A stretch of DNA of 64,000 bases from Betaproteobacteria bacterium (GTDB taxonomy: Bacteria; Pseudomonadota; Gammaproteobacteria; Burkholderiales; Usitatibacteraceae). Position numbers and translations under genes: made by a program. Below the pieces are notes generated by a model. It was not told the origin of the DNA. It saw only the letters and a program-made list of their open reading frames with translations, and ran no database searches. The stretch lies in contig JADJMI010000001.1 of the NCBI GenBank assembly GCA_016709665.1, forward strand, positions 682,001 to 746,000, written 5' to 3'. Within the stretch, counting starts at the first letter, position 1; each line of letters opens with the position of its first letter. Shown in pieces: positions 5,952 through 15,405 of this stretch.

Positions 5952-8765
5952 CTAGGCCGGCTGGAACGACTGGCCGCCACCGTAGCTGGCCAGGTCCGTG
6001 AGCGTGCCGCCCTTCGTGACGCGCACGGCGCAGTACTTGAGCTCCGCGATCTTGCCGAAGGGATCGAGCGCGGGATTCGTCAGGCGGTTGGCCGCCGCCT
6101 CGTAGAACGCGAACGGGATGAAGACGCTGCCGCGCGGCGTGCCTTCGTCCGCGCGGGCATTGAGCGCGACCTCGCCGCGGCGCGAGGCCACGGTGATGAT
6201 GTCGCCGGGCGCGGCGCCCATCGCGTCGAGGTCGAGCGGGTGGATCGACACCACGGCGCGCGGCTCGAGGGCGTCGAGCACCGAGGCGCGGCGGGTCATC
6301 GAGCCGGTGTGCCAGTGCTCGAGCTGCCGGCCGGTGATGAGGACGAACGGGTACTCGGCATCGGGCCGCTCGTTGGCCGGGATGATGTCGGCCGGGACGA
6401 ACTTCGCCTTGCCGTCCTTCGTCGGGAAATTCTCCGTGAACACCACGGGCTGGCCGGGATCGTCCTCGGTGCGGCAGGGGTAGGTGACGGCCGAGTTCGA
6501 CTCCAGCCGATCCCACGAGATGCCGCCGATGGAGTTCATCGCGCCGCGCATCTCCTCGTAGACCCGGGCCACGCCGCTGTCCGGCCCCTCGTAGTTCCAG
6601 TCGAGGCCCAGGCGCTGGCCGAGCTGCTGGGTGATCCACAGGTCCTGCCTCGCCTCTCCCGGAAGATCCAGCGCCCGGCGGCCCATCTGCACGATGCGAT
6701 CGGTGTTCGTGACGGTGCCCGTCTTCTCCGGCCAGGCCGAGGCGGGCAGCACCACGTCGGCGAGGTACGCCGTCTCCGTGAGGAAGATGTCCTGCACGAC
6801 CAGGTGCTCGAGCCTGGCGAGGCCCTCGCGCGCGTGGTTCGAATCCGGGTCCGACATGGCGGGGTTCTCGCCCATCACGTACATGCCCTTCACCCGTCCC
6901 TCGCAGGCGGCGTCGATGATCTCCACCACCGTGAGGCCGGGCTTGGGGTCGAGCGGCTTGCCCCAGTACTTCTCGAAGCGCGAGATGGCCTCGGGGTTGT
7001 CCACGCGCTGGTAGTCGGGGTACATCATCGGGATGAGGCCGGCGTCCGAGGCGCCCTGCACGTTGTTCTGGCCGCGCAGCGGGTGCAGGCCCGAGCCGGG
7101 CTTGCCGATCTGGCCGGTCATGAGCGTGAGGGCGATCAGGCAGCGCGCGTTGTCCGTGCCGTGCACGTGCTGCGAGATGCCCATGCCCCACAGGATCATC
7201 GAGGCCTTCGAGGTGGCGTAGGCGCGGGCCACTTCGCGGATCGTCTCCGCGGGGATGCCGCAAAGCGGCGCCATCGCCTCCGGGCTGAAGCCCTTCGCGT
7301 TCTCCTTCAGGGCCTCGAAGCCGGTGGTCCGCTGGCGGATGAACTCCGGATCGACGAGGTTCTCCTCGAGGATCGTGTAGATGAGCGCGTTGAGGAGCGC
7401 CACGTCCATGTCCGGCTTGAACTGCAGGACGCGCCAGGCGTGGCGGGCGATGTCCGTGCGGCGCGGATCGGCCACCACGAGCTTGGCGCCCCGCTTCACG
7501 GCGTTCTTGATCCAGGTGGCGGCCACCGGGTGGTTCGAGGTGGGGTTCGAGCCGATCAGGAAGAGGAACTCGGCCTTGGCCACGTCGCTCACCGGGTTGG
7601 ACACGGCCCCGGAGCTGATGCCCTCCATGAGCGCCGCGACCGAGGAGGCGTGGCAAAGGCGCGTGCAGTGGTCCACGTTGTTGGTGCCGAAGCCCGTGCG
7701 CACCAGCTTCTGGAAGAGGTAGGCCTCCTCGTTGGAGCCCTTGGCGCTGCCGAAGCCGGCCAGCGCGTTCGGGCCGTCCCGGTCGCGGATCGCCTTCAGC
7801 CCGCCACCGGCCAGGTCGAGCGCTTCCTCCCACGTCGCCTCGCGGAAGACGTCCTGCCAGCGCGTGGGATCGACGGTGAAGTCGCCCGTCTTCGCCACGC
7901 CCGCCTTGCGGATGAGGGGCTTGGTGAGACGTTGCGGGTGGTGCGCGTAGTCGAAGCCGTAGCGGCCCTTCACGCACAGGCGGTCGTGGTTGGCGGGGCC
8001 GTCGCGGCCCTCGACGCGCAGGATGGTGTTGTCCTTCACGTGGTAGGTGAGCTGGCAGCCCACGCCGCAGAAGGGGCAGACCGAGTCCACGGTCTTGTCG
8101 GCCTTCACCTGGTACGCCATTTTCGCGGGTGCGAGCGCGCCCGTGGGACACGCCTGCACGCATTCGCCGCAGGCCACGCACGTGGATTCGCCCATCGGGT
8201 CGTCGAAGTCGAAGGTGATCTTCGCCTCCGAGCCGCGCCACGCGTAGCCGATGACGTCGTTCACCTGCTCCTCGCGGCAGGCGCGAACGCAGCGCGTGCA
8301 TTGGATGCAGGCGTCGAGATTCACCCACATCGCGGGGTGCGAGGCGTCCTGCTTCGGCTGGTGGCGGGCCTCGAAGCGGGGCACGCCCACCCCGAGCCTG
8401 TCGCTCCAGAAGCGAAGCTCGTTCCCGCCGGGCTTCAGGTCGGCTTCCGGCGCGTCGGACTTGAGGAGCTCGAGCACCAGCTTCTGCGAGTGCACGGCGC
8501 GCGGCGAGACGCTCGAGACTTCCATGTCCTTCGACGGGGCGCGGCAGCACGAGGGGGCGAGCACGCGCTCGCCCTTGATCTCCACCACGCACGCGCGGCA
8601 GTTGCCGTCGGGGCGGTAGCCCTCCTTGTAGCAAAGGTGCGGAATGTCGACGCCGTGGCGCTTGGCGGCCTGGATGATCGTCTCGCCGGAGAGGGCGGAG
8701 ACCTTCTCGCCGTTCAGCTTGAAGTCGATCACTTCGGCCTGGCCGATGGGTTCGTTCATTTTCAT
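5952..8765 (-). CDS. fdsA: NAD-dependent formate dehydrogenase, molybdenum/tungsten catalytic alpha subunit
   Basis: This 937-residue subunit oxidises formate to CO2 at a bis-pterin Mo/W centre and passes electrons to the NAD-reducing beta subunit. Domains in order are: a NuoG-like N-terminus with a [2Fe-2S] centre (C45, C56, C59, C73/C74); ferredoxin-type clusters CIQCTRCVRAC (about 153-163) and CVACGECVQACP (about 196-206); a proximal [4Fe-4S] centre (C230, C233, C237, C264); then the molybdopterin oxidoreductase body. The catalytic residue is cysteine, not selenocysteine, in RLCHASSVAAL (C371). The C-terminal dinucleotide-binding domain has VLITGRQLEHWHTGSMTRR. The partner gene fdsB lies upstream with an odd G/C-only gap between them. 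fdsC, fdsD and fdhD are not in the window. Confidence 0.93.
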   Translation of the reverse strand: MKMNEPIGQAEVIDFKLNGEKVSALSGETIIQAAKRHGVDIPHLCYKEGYRPDGNCRACVVEIKGERVLAPSCCRAPSKDMEVSSVSPRAVHSQKLVLELLKSDAPEADLKPGGNELRFWSDRLGVGVPRFEARHQPKQDASHPAMWVNLDACIQCTRCVRACREEQVNDVIGYAWRGSEAKITFDFDDPMGESTCVACGECVQACPTGALAPAKMAYQVKADKTVDSVCPFCGVGCQLTYHVKDNTILRVEGRDGPANHDRLCVKGRYGFDYAHHPQRLTKPLIRKAGVAKTGDFTVDPTRWQDVFREATWEEALDLAGGGLKAIRDRDGPNALAGFGSAKGSNEEAYLFQKLVRTGFGTNNVDHCTRLCHASSVAALMEGISSGAVSNPVSDVAKAEFLFLIGSNPTSNHPVAATWIKNAVKRGAKLVVADPRRTDIARHAWRVLQFKPDMDVALLNALIYTILEENLVDPEFIRQRTTGFEALKENAKGFSPEAMAPLCGIPAETIREVARAYATSKASMILWGMGISQHVHGTDNARCLIALTLMTGQIGKPGSGLHPLRGQNNVQGASDAGLIPMMYPDYQRVDNPEAISRFEKYWGKPLDPKPGLTVVEIIDAACEGRVKGMYVMGENPAMSDPDSNHAREGLARLEHLVVQDIFLTETAYLADVVLPASAWPEKTGTVTNTDRIVQMGRRALDLPGEARQDLWITQQLGQRLGLDWNYEGPDSGVARVYEEMRGAMNSIGGISWDRLESNSAVTYPCRTEDDPGQPVVFTENFPTKDGKAKFVPADIIPANERPDAEYPFVLITGRQLEHWHTGSMTRRASVLDALEPRAVVSIHPLDLDAMGAAPGDIITVASRRGEVALNARADEGTPRGSVFIPFAFYEAAANRLTNPALDPFGKIAELKYCAVRVTKGGTLTDLASYGGGQSFQPA

Positions 8766-8774
8766 TGCGAGTGC

Positions 8775-8899
8775 CCCTGGGGGGGGCGGGGGGGCCGCGG
8801 GGGGACGCCGGGGGGCGCCGGCGGGTTTCCCGGGGGGGGGGGGCGGCGCCGGGGGCTCGGGGGCCCCCGGGGCCCGGGGGGGGCCCCCCCCCCGCCTGC
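8775..8899. other. G/C-only low-complexity stretch between fdsB and fdsA
   Basis: About 120 bases consist almost entirely of runs of G and C, including uninterrupted runs of G near 8833-8843 and 8875-8883 and a run of C near 8884-8893. Only a few A/T bases occur. No open frame continues through it. Related fds operons normally have only a short fdsB-fdsA junction. It could be a real G-quadruplex or hairpin-forming spacer. It looks more like degraded consensus sequence, since a single-base indel also sits at a C run 560 bp further on in the same operon. Confidence 0.6.
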
Positions 8900-8915
8900 G
8901 GTTCCAACGCCTTTC

Positions 8916-10597
8916 TCAAACCTCGTGCGGGAAATGCTTGATCACGCACCGGATCGGATTCGGCGCCGCCTGCCCCAGCCCGCAGATCGACGCATCCGCC
9001 ATCGCCTGGGAGAGCTCCTCGAGCAGCGCCGCGTCCCACTTGGGCGCCTCCATCAGCCTCGCCGCCTTCGCCGTCCCCACCCGGCACGGCGTGCACTGCC
9101 CGCACGATTCGTCCTCGAAGAAGCGCATCATGTTGAGCGCCGCATCGCGCGCCTTGTCGTGCTTCGAGAGCACGATCACCGCCGCCGAGCCGATGAAGCA
9201 CCCGTGCGGCTGCAGCGTGTCGAAATCGAGCGGGATGTCCCCCATCGAGGCCGGCAGGATCCCGCCCGAGGCCCCGCCCGGCAGGTAGGCGTAGAACTCG
9301 TGCCCCTCGAGCATCCCGCCCGCGTATTCCGCGATCAGCTCCTTCACCGTGATCCCCGCCGGCGCCAGGTGCACCCCCGGCTTCCTCACCCGGCCCGAGA
9401 CGCTGAAGGAGCGAAGCCCCTTGCGCCCGTTGCGCCCCTGGCCCGCGAACCACCCGCCCCCTTCTCCAGGATCTCGCGCACCCAGAAGAGCGTCTCGAAG
9501 TTGTGCTCGAGCGTCGGCCGCCCGAACAGCCCCACCTGCGCCACGTACGGCGGGCGCAGCCGCGGCATGCCGCGCTTGCCCTCGATCGATTCGATCATCG
9601 CGGACTCCTCCCCGCAGATGTACGCGCCCGCGCCGCGGCGCAGCTCGATCTGCGGCAGCGGGCCCGGCGCGTCCGCCTTCAGCAGCGCCAGTTCCTTCTC
9701 CAGCGTCTCGCGGCAGCCGTGGTACTCGTCGCGAAGATAGATCCAGATCCGCTCGATCCCCACCGCCCACGCGGCCACCAGCATCCCCTCCAGGAAGCGG
9801 TGCGGGTCGCGCTCGAGGTAGTAGCGGTCCTTGAAGGTGCCCGGCTCGCCCTCGTCGATGTTGACCGCCATGTGGCGCGGGCCGGCCTCGCCGCGCACGA
9901 TGCGCCACTTGCGCCCCGTCGGGAACCCCGCGCCGCCCAGGCCGCGAAGGCCCGCGTCTTCCATGGTCTTGAGAACCGACTCGAGATCGCGCTCGCCCGC
10001 AAGGCACGCCTGCCAGAGCTTGTAGCCGCCTTCCTCCCGGTAGCGCGCGTAGCCGATGGGATTCGTCTTCGGGGCCTTCACCAGGCCCTCCTTCACCATC
10101 GTGGCCACCTTCTCGGCGGTGGCCCCGCCGAAGGCGTTCTGCCCCACGCTCACCGCCGGCGCCTCCTCGCACCGGCCGATGCACGGCGCCGCCACCACGC
10201 GGACATTCGCCCCGAGCGTCGTGCGCAGGCGATCCAGCAACCCGACGGAGCCCGCCATTTGGCACGAGAGCGTGTCGCACACGCGAACGGTCACCTTCGC
10301 GGGCGCCTCCTCGCCTTCCTTCACCACGTCGAAGTGGTGGTAGAAGGTCGCGACCTCGAAGACCTCCGCCTGCGAAAGCTTCATCGCCTCGGCGAGGGCC
10401 GCCAGGTGCGCCGCCGACAGTTGCCCGAACCGGTCCTGCACCCGGTGCAGGTTCTCGATCAGGTACTCCGGCGCGCGCGGCGCGGACCCCAGCAGCGATT
10501 CGATCTCCGCCCGGGCGGCAGCGTCGACGGCGCGGCCCTTGGGATGCGGGCGGGCCTTGCGAATGGAGGAAAGCGGGATGGCGACCCGGTCGTTCAT
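8916..10597 (-). CDS. fdsB: NAD-dependent formate dehydrogenase, fused gamma-beta (NuoE-NuoF type) subunit; apparent frameshift
   Basis: The start MNDRVAIPL is at 10597. Residues about 20-180 are a NuoE/FdsG-like thioredoxin-fold domain with [2Fe-2S] cysteines in VCDTLSC and APCIGRC. Residues about 200-560 are a NuoF/FdsB domain with the FMN/NADH region GLRGLGGAGFPTGRKW, GAYICGEESAMIESIEG and a C-terminal [4Fe-4S] motif SCGQCTPCR. It accepts electrons from FdsA and reduces NAD+. The frame breaks after ILEKGAGG at the C5 run 9457-9461. Adding one base there joins it to WFAGQGRNGRKGLRSFSVSG and ends at 8916, giving a normal fused subunit of about 560 residues. I treat the break as a likely homopolymer error. 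Confidence 0.88.
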
Positions 10598-10704
10598 GGC
10601 GTGCTCTTCGTGGGGTTTTTCGCGACCGGCATGTCTTCCGGTCGGGTGGAGGCCGGTTCCCCCGGCGTGGCTGCGCGATGGGAGGGCCGATTGCTCAGGT
10701 GTCC

Positions 10705-10747
10705 AGACTACCGAAGTGGGGGCGGCTTTGGGGTTGACCCGAGTCAA
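10705..10747 (-). promoter_or_regulatory. FNR-type operator and -10 element upstream of fdsB
   Basis: TTGACCCGAGTCAA at 10734-10747 matches TTGAY-N4-RTCAA, the FNR/ANR/DNR half-site arrangement. On the minus strand a -10-like TAGTCT (complement of 10705-10710) follows after 23 nt. This is within one base of the class II activator geometry, in which the site is centred near -41.5. The predicted start would leave a leader of about 100 nt before the fdsB ATG at 10597. The site could also act on the divergent amidotransferase gene starting at 10796, but no well-placed -10 is seen on that strand. Confidence 0.6.
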
Positions 10748-10795
10748 GGGCGCCCATGCGCCCGGAGCATGGGCCCACTATGCCAGAATGCCCCG

Positions 10796-11719
10796 ATGTG
10801 CCGCGCCCTCCTCTACCTCGGCTCGCCCGTCCCGCTGGACACGCTCCTGCACCGGCCGGATTCGGCCCTCGTGCGCCAGAGCTACATGCCGAAGATGCTG
10901 CACATGATGAACCTGGCCGGCTTCGGCCTGCGCGCCTGGGACAAGGCATCGCGCGATCCCGGCCAGCCCTGGCTCTACGCCTCCACGGACCTGCCCATCT
11001 TCGATCGAAACCTCGAGAGCCTCGCGCGCAAGGTGGAGGCCTCCGCCGTGCTGGCCCACGTGCGCGGCGTCTCGTACAGCACCACGGCCGACGTGACGCC
11101 GGCGAACGTCCACCCGTTCCAGTTTCCCGGCATGCCGCTCGCGATGGCGCACAACGGCGACCTCGCGGGCTTCGCGGAGCTCAAGCCGGCCCTCGCGGCC
11201 CACGTGCCCGCGTCGATCGCCCGGCACGTGCGCGGCACGACGGACAGCGAGTGGATCTACGCGCTCGTGCTTTCGGGCCTGCCGGATCCCACGCGGCGGC
11301 CGGAGGGCGGCGAACTGCCGGACGCGATCGAGCGGGCCCTGGGCATCATCCGCCGCGAGCGCGAGCGCCTCGGCATCGCGAGTTCCTCCTCCGTGAACCT
11401 CTTCGCCTGCGACGGCGCCCAGCTCGCCGCCGTGCGCTATTGCTTCGATTTCGGCCGCTACGCCACCGAGGACCCGGACCGCGTCCACGAGGCCAACCTG
11501 CACTACCTGAGCCTCTGGTACACGCTGGGACGCGACTACGGGCTTCACGGCGGCGAATGGCGCATGACGGGCGATGCGGCCCAGGCCGATTCGATCCTCG
11601 TCGCTTCCGAGCCGCTCACGAAGGACGTCGCCTCGTGGGTGGAATTGCCCGAGTACGGCCTGCTCACCGCGGGACTCGACCGGGGCCGGCCTACCGTCGC
11701 CGTGCGCTACCTGGACTGA
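10796..11719 (+). CDS. Class II glutamine amidotransferase-like hydrolase (YafJ-like)
   Basis: The protein begins MCRALLYLG, so removal of the initiator Met exposes Cys1, the nucleophile of Ntn-type class II amidotransferases. Further signatures are VLAHVRGVSYS and MAHNGDLAGF (the HNG motif), followed by RGTTDSEWIYAL. The start was set at the ATG at 10796 because Cys must be residue 2. The long upstream extension of the frame has no such logic. At 307 residues it contains only the glutaminase domain, like E. coli YafJ, with no synthase partner. The physiological substrate is unknown. It converges on the cNMP-domain gene with a 13-nt overlap of stops. Confidence 0.82.
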   Translation: MCRALLYLGSPVPLDTLLHRPDSALVRQSYMPKMLHMMNLAGFGLRAWDKASRDPGQPWLYASTDLPIFDRNLESLARKVEASAVLAHVRGVSYSTTADVTPANVHPFQFPGMPLAMAHNGDLAGFAELKPALAAHVPASIARHVRGTTDSEWIYALVLSGLPDPTRRPEGGELPDAIERALGIIRRERERLGIASSSSVNLFACDGAQLAAVRYCFDFGRYATEDPDRVHEANLHYLSLWYTLGRDYGLHGGEWRMTGDAAQADSILVASEPLTKDVASWVELPEYGLLTAGLDRGRPTVAVRYLD

Positions 11720-12768
11720 TCCGTCTCCACCCAGAGGGCGGGGCCCGCGAGGGGCGCGCCGGCCAGGCGCGCGTGGGTCGCCAGGCGCGCGAGCGCCCGG
11801 TTGGTGCGGGCCAGGGACTCGAGCAGGTGGCGCTGCGTCGCCGCGCGAACGCGAACCGACACGCCCTCGTCGCCGAAATAGAGCGTCCGGAAGTCGTCCG
11901 TCGCGATCTCGAGGAAAGCCGCCGCCTCGCGCACGGTCGCGTGGGCGCCATGCATGCCGCCCGCCAGCGCGCCCACGAAGCCCACCGGCTGGCCGGGGCC
12001 GAGTATCGCGAGGCGGCGATCGCCCGCGGGGCTCGGGCGGGCGATCTCGACGGCACCCCGCACGACCAGGTAGACGGCCGTCGCCGGGTCCCCCGCACGG
12101 TACAGGGGTGCGCCGCGGGGAAGCTCCAGCATGCGACCGGCCGCGAATACCTCGTCGATCTCGTCCGGGGGAAAACGATCGAAGAACGGGAGCTTCGCGA
12201 GAAAGCGCGCCGCGTCGAACGACCCCTTGCGCGAGCGCACCGGCTCGAAGGGCGATTCGGGCGCGGGGGGGTGCGTGGGCGCATCCTCGCGATCGACGGC
12301 CGCGAGGCGCGCGTTCATGGCGCGAAGGCGCTCGGCCAGGTGCATCGTGAGGGCGTGCTGCAGGTCGCGGGCCGCGGGGCCGCGGCGCGAGACGGCGCCC
12401 CGGAACGCCTCGCGTTCCACGAACCAGCCATCGAGGGCTGCCGACGCCGTCACGTTGGCGATGCAGGTGCCCTGGTCGACCAGGGCCATCTCGCCGAAGA
12501 GGTCCCCGGGGCCCAGGCGGGCGAGGACGATGGCGTTGCCGCCGGGCGCGGGCACGCTCACCTCGGCGAGCCCCTCGCGCAGCAGGAAGGCACCGCGCGC
12601 GGGATCGCCGTGGCGCACCACGGGGGCGCCGGACATGAACGAGACGGGACGGGCCGCGTCCAGCAGAAGATCGCGCGCCCCTTCCGCGAGGCGCGCGAGG
12701 AACGTCAGAGGACGCTCTTCAGCAGCTTGCCCATCTCCGCGGGGTTGCGCGTCACCTTGATGCCGCAT
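11707..12768 (-). CDS. Twin cyclic-nucleotide-binding-fold protein, Crp-like but without a visible HTH
   Basis: Two cNMP-binding beta-roll domains are visible. The first (about residues 40-150) has GDLFGEMALVDQGTCIAN. The second (about 215-310) has PRGAPLYRAGDPATAVYLVVRG. In canonical cAMP sites the phosphate-binding cassette reads GE(L/M)AL...RxA. Here the Arg is missing from the first domain, and both Glu and Arg are missing from the second, so ligand binding is doubtful. No helix-turn-helix is evident. The start is uncertain. The in-frame ATG at 12768 overlaps the sucD 3' end by 64 nt, while translation could instead begin at a CTG just before the sucD stop. It follows sucD directly, so it is probably co-transcribed with sucCD. 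Confidence 0.7.
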   Translation of the reverse strand: MRHQGDAQPRGDGQAAEERPLTFLARLAEGARDLLLDAARPVSFMSGAPVVRHGDPARGAFLLREGLAEVSVPAPGGNAIVLARLGPGDLFGEMALVDQGTCIANVTASAALDGWFVEREAFRGAVSRRGPAARDLQHALTMHLAERLRAMNARLAAVDREDAPTHPPAPESPFEPVRSRKGSFDAARFLAKLPFFDRFPPDEIDEVFAAGRMLELPRGAPLYRAGDPATAVYLVVRGAVEIARPSPAGDRRLAILGPGQPVGFVGALAGGMHGAHATVREAAAFLEIATDDFRTLYFGDEGVSVRVRAATQRHLLESLARTNRALARLATHARLAGAPLAGPALWVETDQSR

Positions 12769-13580
12769 GATTCCATCACGGCGAGCTTTTCCTGCGCCGT
12801 GCCCTTGCCGCCGGAAATGATGGCGCCCGCGTGGCCCATGCGCTTGCCGGGCGGGGCGGTGACGCCGGCGATGAAGCCGACGACCGGCTTCCTCATGTTC
12901 GCCTTGACCCACTCGGCCGCGGCCTCCTCGTCCGATCCGCCGATCTCGCCGATCATGATGACGGCGTCGGTCTCGGGATCGTCGTTGAAGAGGCGCAGCA
13001 CGTCGATGTGCTTGAGGCCGTTCACGGGGTCGCCGCCGATGCCGACGGCGGAGGATTGCCCCAGGCCCAGCGCCGTGAGCTGGCCCACGGCTTCGTACGT
13101 GAGGGTGCCCGAGCGCGAGACCACGCCGATGCGGCCCTTCTTGTGGATGTGGCCCGGCATGATGCCGATCTTGATCTCGTCGGGCGTGATGGTGCCGGGG
13201 CAGTTCGGGCCGAGCAGCAAGGTCTTGCGGCCCTTCATCCTGTCGCGCGTGCGGATCATGTCGCGCACCGGGATGCCTTCGGTGATGCAGATGACGAGGT
13301 CGAGATCCGCCTCGACCGCCTCGTCGATGGCCGCGGCCGCGAAGGGCGGCGGCACGTAGATCACGCTGACGGTGGCGCCCGTCTGCTTCTTCGCGTCGGC
13401 GACGGTGCCGTAGATGGGGATGCCCTCGAAGGCCTCGCCCGCCTTCTTCGGGTTCACGCCGGCCACGAAGCAGTTCTTGCCGTTGGCGTAGGCCGCGCAC
13501 ATCTGGGTGTGGAACTGGCCGGTCTTGCCCGTGATGCCCTGGGTCATCACGCGGGTGTTCTTGTCGATGAGGATGCTCAT
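12705..13580 (-). CDS. sucD: Succinyl-CoA synthetase (ADP-forming) alpha subunit
   Basis: This 291-residue protein has the CoA-binding Rossmann domain TRVMTQGITGKTGQFHT at the N-terminus, LGPNCPGTITPDEIKIGIMPG in the middle, and the phosphohistidine loop GHAGAIISGGKG near residue 247. With SucC it interconverts succinyl-CoA, ADP and phosphate with succinate, CoA and ATP in the TCA cycle. It lies 11 nt downstream of sucC. A twin cNMP-domain protein follows with overlapping frames. Because Frc needs acyl-CoA donors, succinyl-CoA supply could link this operon to oxalate use in the same region; that link is inference. Confidence 0.97.
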   Translation of the reverse strand: MSILIDKNTRVMTQGITGKTGQFHTQMCAAYANGKNCFVAGVNPKKAGEAFEGIPIYGTVADAKKQTGATVSVIYVPPPFAAAAIDEAVEADLDLVICITEGIPVRDMIRTRDRMKGRKTLLLGPNCPGTITPDEIKIGIMPGHIHKKGRIGVVSRSGTLTYEAVGQLTALGLGQSSAVGIGGDPVNGLKHIDVLRLFNDDPETDAVIMIGEIGGSDEEAAAEWVKANMRKPVVGFIAGVTAPPGKRMGHAGAIISGGKGTAQEKLAVMESCGIKVTRNPAEMGKLLKSVL

Positions 13581-13591
13581 GGCGCTGTTCC

Positions 13592-14758
<1,167 letters not shown>

Positions 14759-14793
14759 TGTCGTGTGGGGGGCGGGAGTGGAGAGCGAAGGCC

Positions 14794-14837
14794 ATTCTAG
14801 CAGCCGGGCATCCGCACCGACCCTTGATCCAAGTCAG
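14794..14837 (-). promoter_or_regulatory. FNR-type operator and -10 element upstream of sucC
   Basis: TTGATCCAAGTCAG at 14824-14837 matches the FNR-class pattern with one deviation at its last base. A strong -10-like TAGAAT (complement of 14794-14799) follows 24 nt later on the minus strand, and the sucC ATG is at 14758. The arrangement is the same as at fdsB, oxc and tctC, which makes the match more credible than the motif alone. Confidence 0.6.
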
Positions 14838-14862
14838 GCCGCGCGGGCGCCCTTGGCGCCGG

Positions 14863-15405
14863 TCAGCTCGTCGGAGCGCGGTACCAGCGGGGATGGAATT
14901 GCCTCACCACGTCCCCACGGGTGTCGAGGGCGTGGCAGCGGTCGAGTTGCGGGGGCTTGCGGTCGGCGGGCAGGATCCCCTGCCCCGCAAAGGTCTGGAA
15001 GGTGGCCGTCGCGAGCGCGCCGGCCAGTTCCGTGAGGTGCGTGCAGCCGGCGACCCCGCCGAGCCGCTCCTTCAGGTGGCGGAGGTAACCCGGGCCGATG
15101 GTGAGGCCGACGAGCTTCGCATAGGCGGGATTGACGCCGTCGCAGGTGCCCACGAAGGGCATGCCGACCGTCTTCGCCTCGGCGGCCACGATCCGGAAAT
15201 CCCGGTCGACGGTGATGCGCAGCCACATGTCGTGCACGGGCTCGCCGGGGGCGCGGACCGCGCCGCCCACCGGGAAGGGAATGTCCTTGGCGTCGACGAG
15301 ATGCCCCTCGATGTCGAAGAGGCCGTCCTCGCGCTTGTAGCCGACGATGTCGATCCGCCGGCGGTGCAGGGGTTCGCGTCCGATCCGGCTCTCAGAGCTC
15401 GACAT
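14863..15405 (-). CDS. DUF2889 family protein
   Basis: This 180-residue protein resembles the DUF2889 family. Conserved features are the N-terminal PLHRRRIDIVGYKREDGLFDIEG (positions about 12-34), LVDAKDIPF, a PVHDMWLRITVD strand, a central GCTHLTELAG with a Cys-His pair, and a C-terminal CHALDTRGDVV with Cys and His. The conserved Cys/His set might bind a metal, but no function is established for the family. The start overlaps the 3' end of the CHASE2 kinase gene by 14 nt, so the two are translationally coupled. A role tied to that kinase is possible but untested. Confidence 0.8.
   Translation of the reverse strand: MSSSESRIGREPLHRRRIDIVGYKREDGLFDIEGHLVDAKDIPFPVGGAVRAPGEPVHDMWLRITVDRDFRIVAAEAKTVGMPFVGTCDGVNPAYAKLVGLTIGPGYLRHLKERLGGVAGCTHLTELAGALATATFQTFAGQGILPADRKPPQLDRCHALDTRGDVVRQFHPRWYRAPTS

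Noticed and set aside
5250..9740. A very long plus-strand open frame of about 1,500 codons opposite formate dehydrogenase
   Set aside because: It is the His/Arg/Val-rich complement of fdsA and fdsB, with no recognisable domains. The minus strand codes for well-known proteins over the whole span.
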